Shown here piece after piece: positions 32,785 through 41,302 of a stretch of 64,000 nt of DNA. The stretch comes from JANPLD01 sp964445765 (GTDB taxonomy: Bacteria; Pseudomonadota; Alphaproteobacteria; Rickettsiales; UBA8987): contig CAYULD010000001.1 in assembly GCA_964445765.1 (NCBI GenBank), positions 620,001 to 684,000 on the forward strand. Reading direction: 5' to 3'. Position 1 is the first letter of the stretch. Each line of letters opens with the position of its first letter. A model generated the notes under the pieces. It did no database searches and was not told the DNA's origin. It was given only the letters and a program-made list of their open reading frames with translations. Made by a program: the position numbers and the translations under genes.

Positions 32785-33701
32785 TCAAAACTACCTTTTT
32801 TAGTAATTTTATTATCATCAATTTCTTTGAAAGAATTTTGAGAAAAATTATTTATATCGCCAGCTAATTCTTTTAGTTTTTCTATACGATTAATAGGGTT
32901 TGGATGGGTTGAAAACAAGCCATCAACAGCCCTTGCGTGCAGAGGGTTAATTATAAACATATGTGCAGTTGAGGGGTTTTCTTCAGCGGTTTGATTATCA
33001 ATTATTTTTGCCTTGCCAGAAATTTTTTGTAATGCTGATGCAAGTGCGAGTGGTTTTTGAGAAATCTTTGCGCCAATTTCATCAGCTTGATATTCCCTTG
33101 CACGAGAAATAGCCATTTGAACAAGCATTGCCGCAATAGGTGCTAGAATGGAAACTATAAGCAAAATTATTCCATTTTGATTTCTATTATTATCACTATT
33201 TCCGCCACCAAAAAACATTGCAAAATTTGATATCATAGAAATTGCACCGGCTATTGTTGCGGTGATTGTCATAATTAATGTATCACGATTTTTAATATGA
33301 GCTATTTCGTGAGCAATCACGCCTTCTATCTCATCTTGATTAAGAATATTTAGAAGACCAGTTGTTACTGCAACCACGCCATTTTCAGGGTTTCTGCCAG
33401 TTGCAAAGGCATTTGGCTGAGGGTTTTCAATGATATAAATTTTTGGCATTGGAATTTCTGCCCTGTAAGAGAGGGCTTCAACCATATTATATATTTCTGG
33501 TGCTTGAAATTTATCAATAGGCTGTGCTTTATAAAGCCTTAAAACAATTTTATCAGAGTTGAAATAAGCATAAAAATTCATCAAACCTGCGATTATAAGG
33601 GCAATCATCATTCCACCCTGACCACCAATTAAGGCACCAATAAAGCCAAAAAAGGCGGTTAATCCGGCTATTAAAATAAATGTTTTTGTAAATGCTGGCA
33701 T
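32781..33701 (-). CDS. htpX: Membrane zinc metalloprotease HtpX
   Basis: A 306-residue M48 family protease that degrades misfolded membrane proteins. The zinc motif HEIAH (His131, Glu132, His135) lies after two N-terminal membrane segments (about 6-27 and 32-50). A third ligand region is REYQADEIGA after the second pair of membrane segments, with active face in the cytoplasm. NPQPNAFATGRNPENGVVAVTTGLL is a strong family block. The length is slightly above the common 290. It overlaps bioF by four bases, so the two are co-translated, though their functions are not obviously related. Confidence 0.95.
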   Translation of the reverse strand: MPAFTKTFILIAGLTAFFGFIGALIGGQGGMMIALIIAGLMNFYAYFNSDKIVLRLYKAQPIDKFQAPEIYNMVEALSYRAEIPMPKIYIIENPQPNAFATGRNPENGVVAVTTGLLNILNQDEIEGVIAHEIAHIKNRDTLIMTITATIAGAISMISNFAMFFGGGNSDNNRNQNGIILLIVSILAPIAAMLVQMAISRAREYQADEIGAKISQKPLALASALQKISGKAKIIDNQTAEENPSTAHMFIINPLHARAVDGLFSTHPNPINRIEKLKELAGDINNFSQNSFKEIDDNKITKKGSFD

Positions 33702-33756
33702 TTTTATTTTTTATGATAATTTTATAATTATCATATAAGTAAATAAGCTAAAAATT

Positions 33757-34908
33757 TCAACTTAATCTCATCTTGAAATCTTGATAACCAAATGATTTTA
33801 CAATTTCATAATCACCATTTTTTCTGAGGATTGCTATATCTGGCAGGGCAATTCCATTAAAAGTGGTGTTTTTTACCATTGTATATTGCATCATATCTTC
33901 AAATATAATTTTATCACCAATTTTAACTTCCTTATCAAAGGAATATTCGCCAATTACATCACCTGAAAGGCAAGTATTTCCGCCTAGTAAATAATTATAT
34001 TTTTTCTCATCAATAAGCCCAGAATTTATAACTTTCGGGCGATAAGGCATTTCAATAACATCTGGCATATGTGCTGTTGCGGAGGTATCTAAAATTAATA
34101 TATTTTTCTGATTTTTAACCACATCTAAAACGCTTGTTACAAGCCAGCCTGCATCATAGGCAATCGCACCGCCCGGCTCAAAAATAACTTCAATATGCGG
34201 ATATTTATTTTTGAAATTTTTTACACGATTAATTAGCTTTTCAAGATTATAATCAGGGTGATTAATATAATGGCCACCGCCAAAATTTATCCAAGAAATT
34301 TTTGAAAAATATTTGCTAAATTTATTTTCTATTTCATCAATCATTTGAATGGAATCTTCGGCTAAATTTTCGCATAAAATATGAAAATGCAAACCAGAAA
34401 TTTTTGAAAATATTTCATTATTAATATTTTCAGGCCTTTCACCCAGCCTAGAACAAGGTGAGCAAGGATTATACATTTCACTATTTTTAACCAAGCTAAT
34501 TAGGGGGTTTATTCTAAGCCCTAAATGAATATTCGGGTTTTTGTTTTTTACAATTTCATAAAATCTATTTAGCTGAGAAATAGTATTAAAAGAAATATGG
34601 TTTGATATTGCAGTTAGTTTTTCAATATCTTCTAAAGAATAAGCGGGGGAGTAGGTGTGAACTTCTTTACCAAAATTTTCATAGCCAAGCATTGCCTCAT
34701 TAAAGCCGCTTGCGGTTGTGCCATCTAAATATTCTTTAATCAGTGGAAAAGCCGAAAACATTGAAAAGCCTTTAAGTGCTAGAACTATTTTGCAGTTTGC
34801 TTCATCTTTTAGCTTTTTTGCGGTTTCAAGATTTTTGATTAATTTTGCCTCATCAAGCACATAGGCTGGCGTTTTAATATCTTGAAATATTTTAGTAATT
34901 TTATTCAT
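33757..34908 (-). CDS. nspC: Carboxynorspermidine decarboxylase
   Basis: A 383-residue fold-type III PLP enzyme related to diaminopimelate and ornithine decarboxylases. NspC removes the carboxyl group from carboxyspermidine or carboxynorspermidine in the alternative polyamine route. The cofactor lysine is in LALKGFSMFSAFP, and NPLISLVKNSEMYNPCSPCSRLG and FGGGHYINHPDY match NspC rather than LysA. The partner carboxynorspermidine dehydrogenase is not in the window. It starts five bases after the prs stop codon. Confidence 0.92.
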   Translation of the reverse strand: MNKITKIFQDIKTPAYVLDEAKLIKNLETAKKLKDEANCKIVLALKGFSMFSAFPLIKEYLDGTTASGFNEAMLGYENFGKEVHTYSPAYSLEDIEKLTAISNHISFNTISQLNRFYEIVKNKNPNIHLGLRINPLISLVKNSEMYNPCSPCSRLGERPENINNEIFSKISGLHFHILCENLAEDSIQMIDEIENKFSKYFSKISWINFGGGHYINHPDYNLEKLINRVKNFKNKYPHIEVIFEPGGAIAYDAGWLVTSVLDVVKNQKNILILDTSATAHMPDVIEMPYRPKVINSGLIDEKKYNYLLGGNTCLSGDVIGEYSFDKEVKIGDKIIFEDMMQYTMVKNTTFNGIALPDIAILRKNGDYEIVKSFGYQDFKMRLS

Positions 34909-34913
34909 TGCTT

Positions 34914-35861
34914 TTAATCAAAAAGGGCTGAGATTGAGGTTTCATTGAAAATACTTTGTATACCCTTTGCAATTAGCGGTGCAACTGAAATAGTTTTGAT
35001 TTTAGCTTCCTTTTTACCTTCCTCACTTAGTGGAATTGAATCAGTAATATATAATGCTTCTAATGATGAGTTTTTAACCCTTTCAATCGCCTTTCCTGAT
35101 AAAACGCCGTGTGTGATATATGCTTTTACAGATTTTGCACCTTTATCTTTCAGAGCTTTAGCGGCGTTGCATAATGTGCCGGCACTATCAACAATATCAT
35201 CAAATATAATGCAATGCTTGTTTTCAACATCACCAATAATATTCATAACCTCTGAAACACCAGCCTTTTCACGGCGTTTATCAACGATTGCTAAATCAAC
35301 ATCATTTAATTTTTTAGAGAGAGATCTTGCCCTAGCAACCCCCCCAACATCTGGGGAAACAACAATCACATCACTTAAATCTTTATGCTCATCAGTTATT
35401 TCTTTAACAAAAGCAGGTAGGGAATATAAATTATCAAGCGGAATATCAAAAAAACCTTGAATTTGTGCGGCGTGTAAATCCATCGTTAAAACTCTATTTG
35501 CACCTGCTGAGGTAATAATATTTGCCATTAATTTTGCAGAAATTGGCGTTCTTGGCCCCGGTTTTCTATCTTGCCTAGCATAGCCAAAATATGGTATAAC
35601 CGCCGTAATTCTCTTTGCGGAAGCCCTTCTTAAAGCATCTAAGCAGATAAGAAGCTCCATCACATTATCATTAGTTGGATAGCAAGTGGATTGAATTAAA
35701 AAAACATCTTCCCCACGAACATTTTCCTGCACTTCAACCCAAACTTCATTATCAGCAAAACGCTTAACATCTGCCTTCATAAGTGGCACACCGAGATTTT
35801 CAGAAATAAGTTTTGCAAGCTCTGGATTGCTATTTCCAGCAAGTAATTTTATGCCTTTCAT
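34914..35861 (-). CDS. prs: Ribose-phosphate pyrophosphokinase
   Basis: A 315-residue enzyme making PRPP from ribose 5-phosphate and ATP for nucleotide, histidine and NAD synthesis. It shows the class I pattern: VFLIQSTCYPTNDNVMELL, FGYARQDRK, the DLHAAQIQGFFDIPLDNL block, and the PRPP loop FDDIVDSAGTL. The length is standard. It is followed by nspC on the same strand and is divergent from gpmI. Confidence 0.96.
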   Translation of the reverse strand: MKGIKLLAGNSNPELAKLISENLGVPLMKADVKRFADNEVWVEVQENVRGEDVFLIQSTCYPTNDNVMELLICLDALRRASAKRITAVIPYFGYARQDRKPGPRTPISAKLMANIITSAGANRVLTMDLHAAQIQGFFDIPLDNLYSLPAFVKEITDEHKDLSDVIVVSPDVGGVARARSLSKKLNDVDLAIVDKRREKAGVSEVMNIIGDVENKHCIIFDDIVDSAGTLCNAAKALKDKGAKSVKAYITHGVLSGKAIERVKNSSLEALYITDSIPLSEEGKKEAKIKTISVAPLIAKGIQSIFNETSISALFD

Positions 35862-35947
35862 AATATTTTTAGTTATGATTGATAGTTGATTGCTGATAGT
35901 GTAATTAAAGGAAAATTTTTGATTTGTTAATATATAATTAAAAAATT

Positions 35948-37462
35948 ATGCAACCTGTTTTACTTTGTATCTTAGATGGCTTTGGCGTTAAAAAAGGTGG
36001 GGCTTATGATGCTATAACCCAAGCTAAAACCCCTTTTTTTGATGAGTTTCTGGCAAATTATCCAAATTCTACGCTTAAAACTTATGGTGAAGCTGTGGGC
36101 TTACCAACAGGGCAAATGGGAAATTCAGAAGTTGGCCATATGAATATTGGTGGTGGGCGTATTATTGCTGGCTCCCTTGGGAAAATAGATAATGGCGTTG
36201 CGAGTGATACTCTTAAAAATCACCCAATTATTGAAAAGTCTATTAACATCTTAAAGCAAAAGAAATCTAAAATTCACATTATGGGGCTTGCTTCTGATGG
36301 GGGCGTGCATTCGCATATTGATCATATAATTTATATGGCGAAATCTTTCGCAATGGCAAATATTCCAGTTGCCCTGCATTTATTTACTGATGGCAGGGAT
36401 ACTAGCCCAAAATCTGGGGAGAAATATATTTCAATAATTTTAGAAAAATTAAAACCACATAACAATATTGAAATAGCCTCAATAAGTGGCAGGTTTTATG
36501 CAATGGATAGGGATAACCGCTGGGATAGGGTAGAGGCCGCTTATAACGCAATCATCAATGCTAAGTCGGAAAATAATTTCACAAACCCAGTTGAATATAT
36601 AAAATCTTCTTATCAAAATGAAGTAACTGATGAATTTATAAAACCTGCAATTAACATAAATTATAAAGGTTTTTCTGAAAATGATGGCTTTTTAATGTGC
36701 AATTTTAGAGCTGATAGAGTTAGAGAAATTTTAACCGCAATCACTGATAAAGAATTTAATAATTTTAACCGCCAAAATATCAATTATAGCTTTGTTGTTG
36801 GTATGGTTGAATATTCAGAAAAATTATCAAAAAGCCTAGAAACTATATTCCCTTCAGAGATTGTAAAAAATACTTTAGGTGAAGTTATTTCAAAGCAAAA
36901 TCTTAAACAGCTTCGTATTACAGAAACTGAAAAATATGCTCATATCACCTTTTTCTTTAATGGTGGTGCGGAAGAAGTTTTTAAGGGTGAAGAAAGAATT
37001 TTAGTGCCATCACCAAAAGTTGCAACTTATGACTTAAAGCCGGAAATGTCTGCTTATGAAGTTTGTGATAAGCTAGTTAATGCGGTAAAATCTAAGGAAT
37101 ATAGTTTAATAGTTTGTAATTTCGCTAATGGTGATATGGTTGGCCATACAGGCGTTTTACCTGCGGCGATTAAGGCGGTTGAAGTGCTTGATGAATGTCT
37201 TGGAAGATTAAAAGATGCAACAAAACAAGCCGATATGGCTATGATTATAACTGCTGATCACGGAAATGTTGAAGAAATGCTTGATGAAAACGGGCAACCC
37301 CACACGCAACATACGGTTGGCTCAGTGCCGTTTGTGATAGTTAATTCTAAAAAGAAAATCCAAAACCTCTCAAATGGTGCTTTATGTGATATTGCCCCTA
37401 CCGTTCTTAAATTAATGGATATCCCCCAACCCTCAGAAATGCAGGGCAACGCATTGTTTTAG
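35948..37462 (+). CDS. gpmI: Cofactor-independent phosphoglycerate mutase
   Basis: A 504-residue two-metal enzyme of the alkaline phosphatase superfamily that interconverts 3- and 2-phosphoglycerate. The nucleophile is Ser60 in MGNSEVGHMNIGGGR; other metal ligands are in the opening CILDGFG, DGRDTSPKSG, and the C-terminal GDMVGHTG and ITADHGNVEEM. The length is usual. It implies a working lower glycolysis or gluconeogenesis. It converges with rpoN, ten bases apart. Confidence 0.96.
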   Translation: MQPVLLCILDGFGVKKGGAYDAITQAKTPFFDEFLANYPNSTLKTYGEAVGLPTGQMGNSEVGHMNIGGGRIIAGSLGKIDNGVASDTLKNHPIIEKSINILKQKKSKIHIMGLASDGGVHSHIDHIIYMAKSFAMANIPVALHLFTDGRDTSPKSGEKYISIILEKLKPHNNIEIASISGRFYAMDRDNRWDRVEAAYNAIINAKSENNFTNPVEYIKSSYQNEVTDEFIKPAININYKGFSENDGFLMCNFRADRVREILTAITDKEFNNFNRQNINYSFVVGMVEYSEKLSKSLETIFPSEIVKNTLGEVISKQNLKQLRITETEKYAHITFFFNGGAEEVFKGEERILVPSPKVATYDLKPEMSAYEVCDKLVNAVKSKEYSLIVCNFANGDMVGHTGVLPAAIKAVEVLDECLGRLKDATKQADMAMIITADHGNVEEMLDENGQPHTQHTVGSVPFVIVNSKKKIQNLSNGALCDIAPTVLKLMDIPQPSEMQGNALF

Positions 37463-37472
37463 ATAATTTTAG

Positions 37473-38996
37473 TCAAACTGCTTTTAGTTTTCTTGATCTC
37501 TTTCTCTCAGCCGAGGTTGGAATATTTAATGCCTCGCGATATTTTGCAACTGTTCTTCTTGCAATATTTATACCTTTATCATTTAAGATTTTTGCAATAT
37601 CGTCATCTGAAAGTATTTTATTTTCAGCCTCAATTAGCTCTTTAATTTGGCTTCTGACGCTCTCAGTGGAGATATCATTTTCAGAGTAATTTGAATTTAG
37701 TGAATTGGTAAAAAAATATTTAAGCTCTAAAACCCCTCTTGGCGTTGCGATATATTTATTTGCAACCACCCTGCCGATTGTAGTTTCATGTAAATCTAGC
37801 TTTTCAGCAATTTGCCTCATTGTTAGAGGTTTTAGAAAATTAATTCCTTTATCAAAAAAATCTTTTTGAAGCTCAACAATTTCTTTACTAACTCTTAAAA
37901 TTGAATCATATCTTTGGCTTAAAGATCTTATTAAAAAATTAGCAGAATTAATATTTTTATTAAGAAATTGCTTATCAGATTCTTTTATTTGGGTATTTTT
38001 AGCCTTTTTATAAAAATCTTTTTTTACTTTAATTTTAGGAATTACATCATAATTTAGTTCAACACTCCAAATTCCTGCGTTTTTAATTAGAAATAAATCA
38101 GGGATTTTTGTTTCAGCATTATTTTCAGAAAACTCACTAGCAGGCCTTGGGTTGAGGGCTTTAATTTCTGCAATCATTAATTTCAAATCTTCTTCATCAA
38201 CACCACAAATTTTTTTGAGTTTTATAATTTCACCTTTTGCAAGCAAAGGTAAATTATCAACTAGCTTTTCCATTGCGGGGTCTAGCCTATCTGCATCTTT
38301 TAGCTGGATTTTAAGACATTCAGCAAGGCTTCTTGCAAACACGCCTATGGGATCAAGTTTTTGCAATTCTAAAATTAGATTTTCAATGAAATTTCTTTCG
38401 CAATTTAATTTTTCCGCAAGGGAATTTAATTCAGCCTCCAGATTTTCAGAGCTTAAATAGCCTTTATTATCAAGCATCTCAACTAAATATGCACTGGTAA
38501 TTTTTTTAGCAGGATCAGAAAAATCAAGGTTAATTTGTTCTAGCAAATGATCTTTTAGAGATTTTTGAGATGAAAAATTTTTCTCAATAATTGCGGTAGT
38601 ATCAATATCATCAGAATAATTTTCACTTTGTGAATTGCCTTGATTTCCATAATTTTCTATCGTGTAATCATCACTATTCCATTCCTGATTTTCACTATCT
38701 AAACCGCTATCTTCCTTAAAATTTTCTTGATTGAGATTTTCAAAAGAATCTTTTTCATTTAACTCATCATATTCTTCTGATTTTGCCTCTTCAGAATTTT
38801 CTGATGTTGTATCTTCAAGATTACTTGCATCTTCGCCATCTTTTTCAAGTAGGGGGTTTTGTTCAAGCTCCGCTTCAATAAATTCATCAAGCTCAAGCGA
38901 GGATAATTGCAAAATCTTCAGAGATTGTTGCATTTGGGGGGTTAAAACAAGCTGTTGAGCTTGCTTTAGAACAAGTGATTGCATTTGACTACTCAT
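37473..38996 (-). CDS. rpoN: RNA polymerase sigma-54 factor
   Basis: A 507-residue sigma54. I start it at the ATG at 38996 (MSSQMQSLVLKQAQQLVLTPQMQQSLKILQLSSLEL), the typical glutamine-rich region I that contacts enhancer-binding activators; a longer frame to 39098 would overlap ruvX. Region II (about 50-150) is a very long acidic, S/N/E-rich stretch. The core-binding domain follows, then the helix-turn-helix (MRQIAEKLDLHETTIGRV) and the RpoN box ARRTVAKYRE that reads the -24 element. The flagellar genes nearby have a matching promoter (44376-44392). Confidence 0.95.
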   Translation of the reverse strand: MSSQMQSLVLKQAQQLVLTPQMQQSLKILQLSSLELDEFIEAELEQNPLLEKDGEDASNLEDTTSENSEEAKSEEYDELNEKDSFENLNQENFKEDSGLDSENQEWNSDDYTIENYGNQGNSQSENYSDDIDTTAIIEKNFSSQKSLKDHLLEQINLDFSDPAKKITSAYLVEMLDNKGYLSSENLEAELNSLAEKLNCERNFIENLILELQKLDPIGVFARSLAECLKIQLKDADRLDPAMEKLVDNLPLLAKGEIIKLKKICGVDEEDLKLMIAEIKALNPRPASEFSENNAETKIPDLFLIKNAGIWSVELNYDVIPKIKVKKDFYKKAKNTQIKESDKQFLNKNINSANFLIRSLSQRYDSILRVSKEIVELQKDFFDKGINFLKPLTMRQIAEKLDLHETTIGRVVANKYIATPRGVLELKYFFTNSLNSNYSENDISTESVRSQIKELIEAENKILSDDDIAKILNDKGINIARRTVAKYREALNIPTSAERKRSRKLKAV

Positions 38997-39048
38997 AGAG
39001 CTAATTGTATTTAACTTCTTATAAAAATCAAGAAAAGCCCAAATTTTA

Positions 39049-39543
39049 ATGCCTATTTTAGATAAAAATTCTGCATTACAGCTAAAAAATTCTCGCAATG
39101 CTATTCTAGCTTTAGATCTCGGCGAGAAGAAAATTGGCGTTGCAAAATCTGATGCAACTTGGCTGATAGCAAGCCCTTTGAAGGTTCTTGATAATAAAAA
39201 ATTTTCAGTAATTGCAGAAGAAATTTGTAAGCTAATTATTGAAAATGAAATTATCCTTATAGTAATTGGCCTGCCTTATAATGCGGATGGCACAATTTCT
39301 AAAAAACAGCAATCAATAATGCAATTTGGCAGAAACCTTGATAAATTTTATCAAGATTATATTGCTAATAAGTCTAAAACCAATATTCTGCTTGATAAAT
39401 TAAATCTTTATTTTCAAGATGAAAGATTCAGCACGCAAATATCACATAATCGCTTGCAGAATCTTGGTCTTACTGAAGGAATGAAGAAAAAATTTATTGA
39501 TAAACTCGCCGCAGCAGAAATTCTTCAGAGATTTTTGGGTTGA
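39049..39543 (+). CDS. ruvX: Holliday junction resolvase-like nuclease YqgF/RuvX
   Basis: A 164-residue RNase H-fold protein. In E. coli YqgF processes the 5' end of pre-16S rRNA. It has the first acidic residue in LALDLGEKKIGVAKSD, the conserved VIGLPYNADGTISKKQ and YFQDERFST, and a C-terminal DKLAAAEILQRFL, all family landmarks. A short N-terminal extension of about 18 residues precedes the usual start. Its stop overlaps the next start codon (TGATG), so translation is coupled to the rsmB-like gene. Confidence 0.9.
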   Translation: MPILDKNSALQLKNSRNAILALDLGEKKIGVAKSDATWLIASPLKVLDNKKFSVIAEEICKLIIENEIILIVIGLPYNADGTISKKQQSIMQFGRNLDKFYQDYIANKSKTNILLDKLNLYFQDERFSTQISHNRLQNLGLTEGMKKKFIDKLAAAEILQRFLG

Positions 39544-40766
39544 TGGAAAATTCTAATAATATTTCAAAAATGAAATTTCATAAAAATTTGATTGAGGCAG
39601 TTGTTGAATCTCTGCAGGATATATTTGAAGGCGGTTTTTACGCTGATAAAGTTATTGAAAGAAAATTCAAATTAAACAAGCAATTTGGCTCTCGTGATAG
39701 GGCTTTTATTGCAGAAAATGTTTATGATATAGTTAGAAATTTTCGCCTAATATATGAAATTTATGGTGGCGTTCCTAACACCAAAAAAACTTGGATTTTA
39801 CTAGTTTTAACCCATATTTATATCAGCAAAAATTTATTAGTTGATATTCCAGAATATCAAAAAATTGATGTTGATTATATCAATAGCAGGTTAACTAAAC
39901 TCTCTAAAATTCCAGCAATTTCATCATCATTTCCTGATTGGTTATATAAATTATGTGAAGCAGAACTTGGTGAAGTTTGGCATCAAACCGCTATAGAGCT
40001 TAGCAAAACTGCATCTTTGGTGATTAGGGCAAATAGAATTAAAATTACTCCAGAAGATTTAATTAAAGAGCTTACAAAAGAAAATATAATTGCAAAAATT
40101 ATAGATGAAGATGCAATTTTAATTCAAGAAAGGGTTAATTTATTCAAAACAAATTGCTTTAAGTTAGGTTATTTTGAAGTGCAAGATTATTCTTCGCAGC
40201 AAGTTGCTAAATTCATTGATTATAAGCCAAATATTAGAGTTGTTGATGCTTGTGCTGGGGCAGGTGGTAAAACTTTGCACCTTGCTTCAAAAATGAATAA
40301 TAAGGGCAAAATTATTGCACTTGATGTTGATGAAAGAAAGCTAACACAATTAAAATTGCGAGCTAGAAGGGCAGGTGCTTGTAATATAGAAATGAAACTT
40401 ATTGAAGGCACAAAAACTATCAAAAGGCTTGAAAATTCAGCCGATATTTTGCTTCTAGATGTTCCTTGTAGTGGGCTTGGTGTTATAAAAAGAAACCCAG
40501 ATAGCAAATGGAAGTTATCACCAGAAAATATTAGTAATGTAAAAGAGATTCAGCAAAAAATTTTACAAGAATATCATAACATTCTTAAAAAAGATGGGCA
40601 GTTAATATATTCAACTTGCTCAATTTTACCTTCTGAAAATGAATTACAAATTCAAAATTTCTTAGCAAATAACAAAGATAAATTTGAATTAATTGCAGAG
40701 CAAAAAATCCTGCCCCAAGATAAAAGCTTTGATGGCTTTTATATTGCTAAACTTAGGAAAAAATAA
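39543..40766 (+). CDS. rsmB: RsmB/NOP family RNA 5-methylcytosine methyltransferase
   Basis: A 407-residue SAM-dependent enzyme that methylates cytosine in RNA, in E. coli RsmB at 16S C967. The N-terminal part resembles the NusB-like domain; the catalytic domain has DACAGAGGKTLHLA (SAM binding), LDVDERKL, LLLDVPCSGLG and YSTCSILPSEN, with two cysteines (nucleophile and release). The start ATG overlaps the ruvX stop. Assignment among RsmB/RsmF paralogues is not certain. Confidence 0.88.
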   Translation: MENSNNISKMKFHKNLIEAVVESLQDIFEGGFYADKVIERKFKLNKQFGSRDRAFIAENVYDIVRNFRLIYEIYGGVPNTKKTWILLVLTHIYISKNLLVDIPEYQKIDVDYINSRLTKLSKIPAISSSFPDWLYKLCEAELGEVWHQTAIELSKTASLVIRANRIKITPEDLIKELTKENIIAKIIDEDAILIQERVNLFKTNCFKLGYFEVQDYSSQQVAKFIDYKPNIRVVDACAGAGGKTLHLASKMNNKGKIIALDVDERKLTQLKLRARRAGACNIEMKLIEGTKTIKRLENSADILLLDVPCSGLGVIKRNPDSKWKLSPENISNVKEIQQKILQEYHNILKKDGQLIYSTCSILPSENELQIQNFLANNKDKFELIAEQKILPQDKSFDGFYIAKLRKK

Positions 40767-40767
40767 A

Positions 40768-41256
40768 TTATACACTTAAAGCCATTGGCTGTGGTTGGAT
40801 GCCGGCTAAATTTGCAGGGTTAAAATAAATTGAAATATCAGGCAAAAAATCGTCATTCGCCCCAGCTTCTTGCTTTGATTTTTCTTCCTCTTCATAAGTT
40901 TTTTTAGCTTCTAACCAAGAATCTTTCATTTCCTTTAAGTGCCTAATGCACATATCACACATTGCTAAATCTTCTGAAGAATTTATGCTTAAAATTCTAT
41001 AGCAAACGCCAGTATACCAATCTTTAAGCGTCTCGGCAACTTTACCACCATTTTCAATATCTAAACAATCACGAAGCCCAGAAATAATAAGATAAGCCTT
41101 TTCAATTTTGTTATATCTTGTTTGAACATCTTTATTTATTATTGCTTCTTTAGCTTGCATAAGGCTGATAATCGCCCCCTCATAAAGTGAGAAAAGATTG
41201 CTGAATTTATCCAGCGTTTGAAATGCGTTTCTGTAGTTATTTATAGCGTATGTCAT
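40768..41256 (-). CDS. fliS: Flagellin export chaperone FliS
   Basis: A 162-residue helical protein that binds the C-terminus of unfolded flagellin before export. The start YAINNYRNAFQTLD and the four-helix pattern (LYEGAIISLMQAKEAI; RYNKIEKAYLIISGLRDCLD) fit FliS. It is longer than the usual 120-135 residues because of a charged, then proline-rich C-terminal tail (from about residue 125). A strong GGAGG lies eight bases before the ATG. It follows fliD after 46 bases that contain a small hairpin (ACTCAAA/TTTGAGT, 41273-41291). Confidence 0.85.
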   Translation of the reverse strand: MTYAINNYRNAFQTLDKFSNLFSLYEGAIISLMQAKEAIINKDVQTRYNKIEKAYLIISGLRDCLDIENGGKVAETLKDWYTGVCYRILSINSSEDLAMCDMCIRHLKEMKDSWLEAKKTYEEEEKSKQEAGANDDFLPDISIYFNPANLAGIQPQPMALSV

Positions 41257-41302
41257 CTTGACCTCCTCCCTTACTCAAATACATTTTGAGTGTTGTTAAA
41301 AA

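Noticed and set aside
37473..39098. Longer version of rpoN starting at 39098
   Set aside because: It would add 34 unlikely residues and overlap the divergent ruvX start; MSSQMQSLVLKQ is the family N-terminus.
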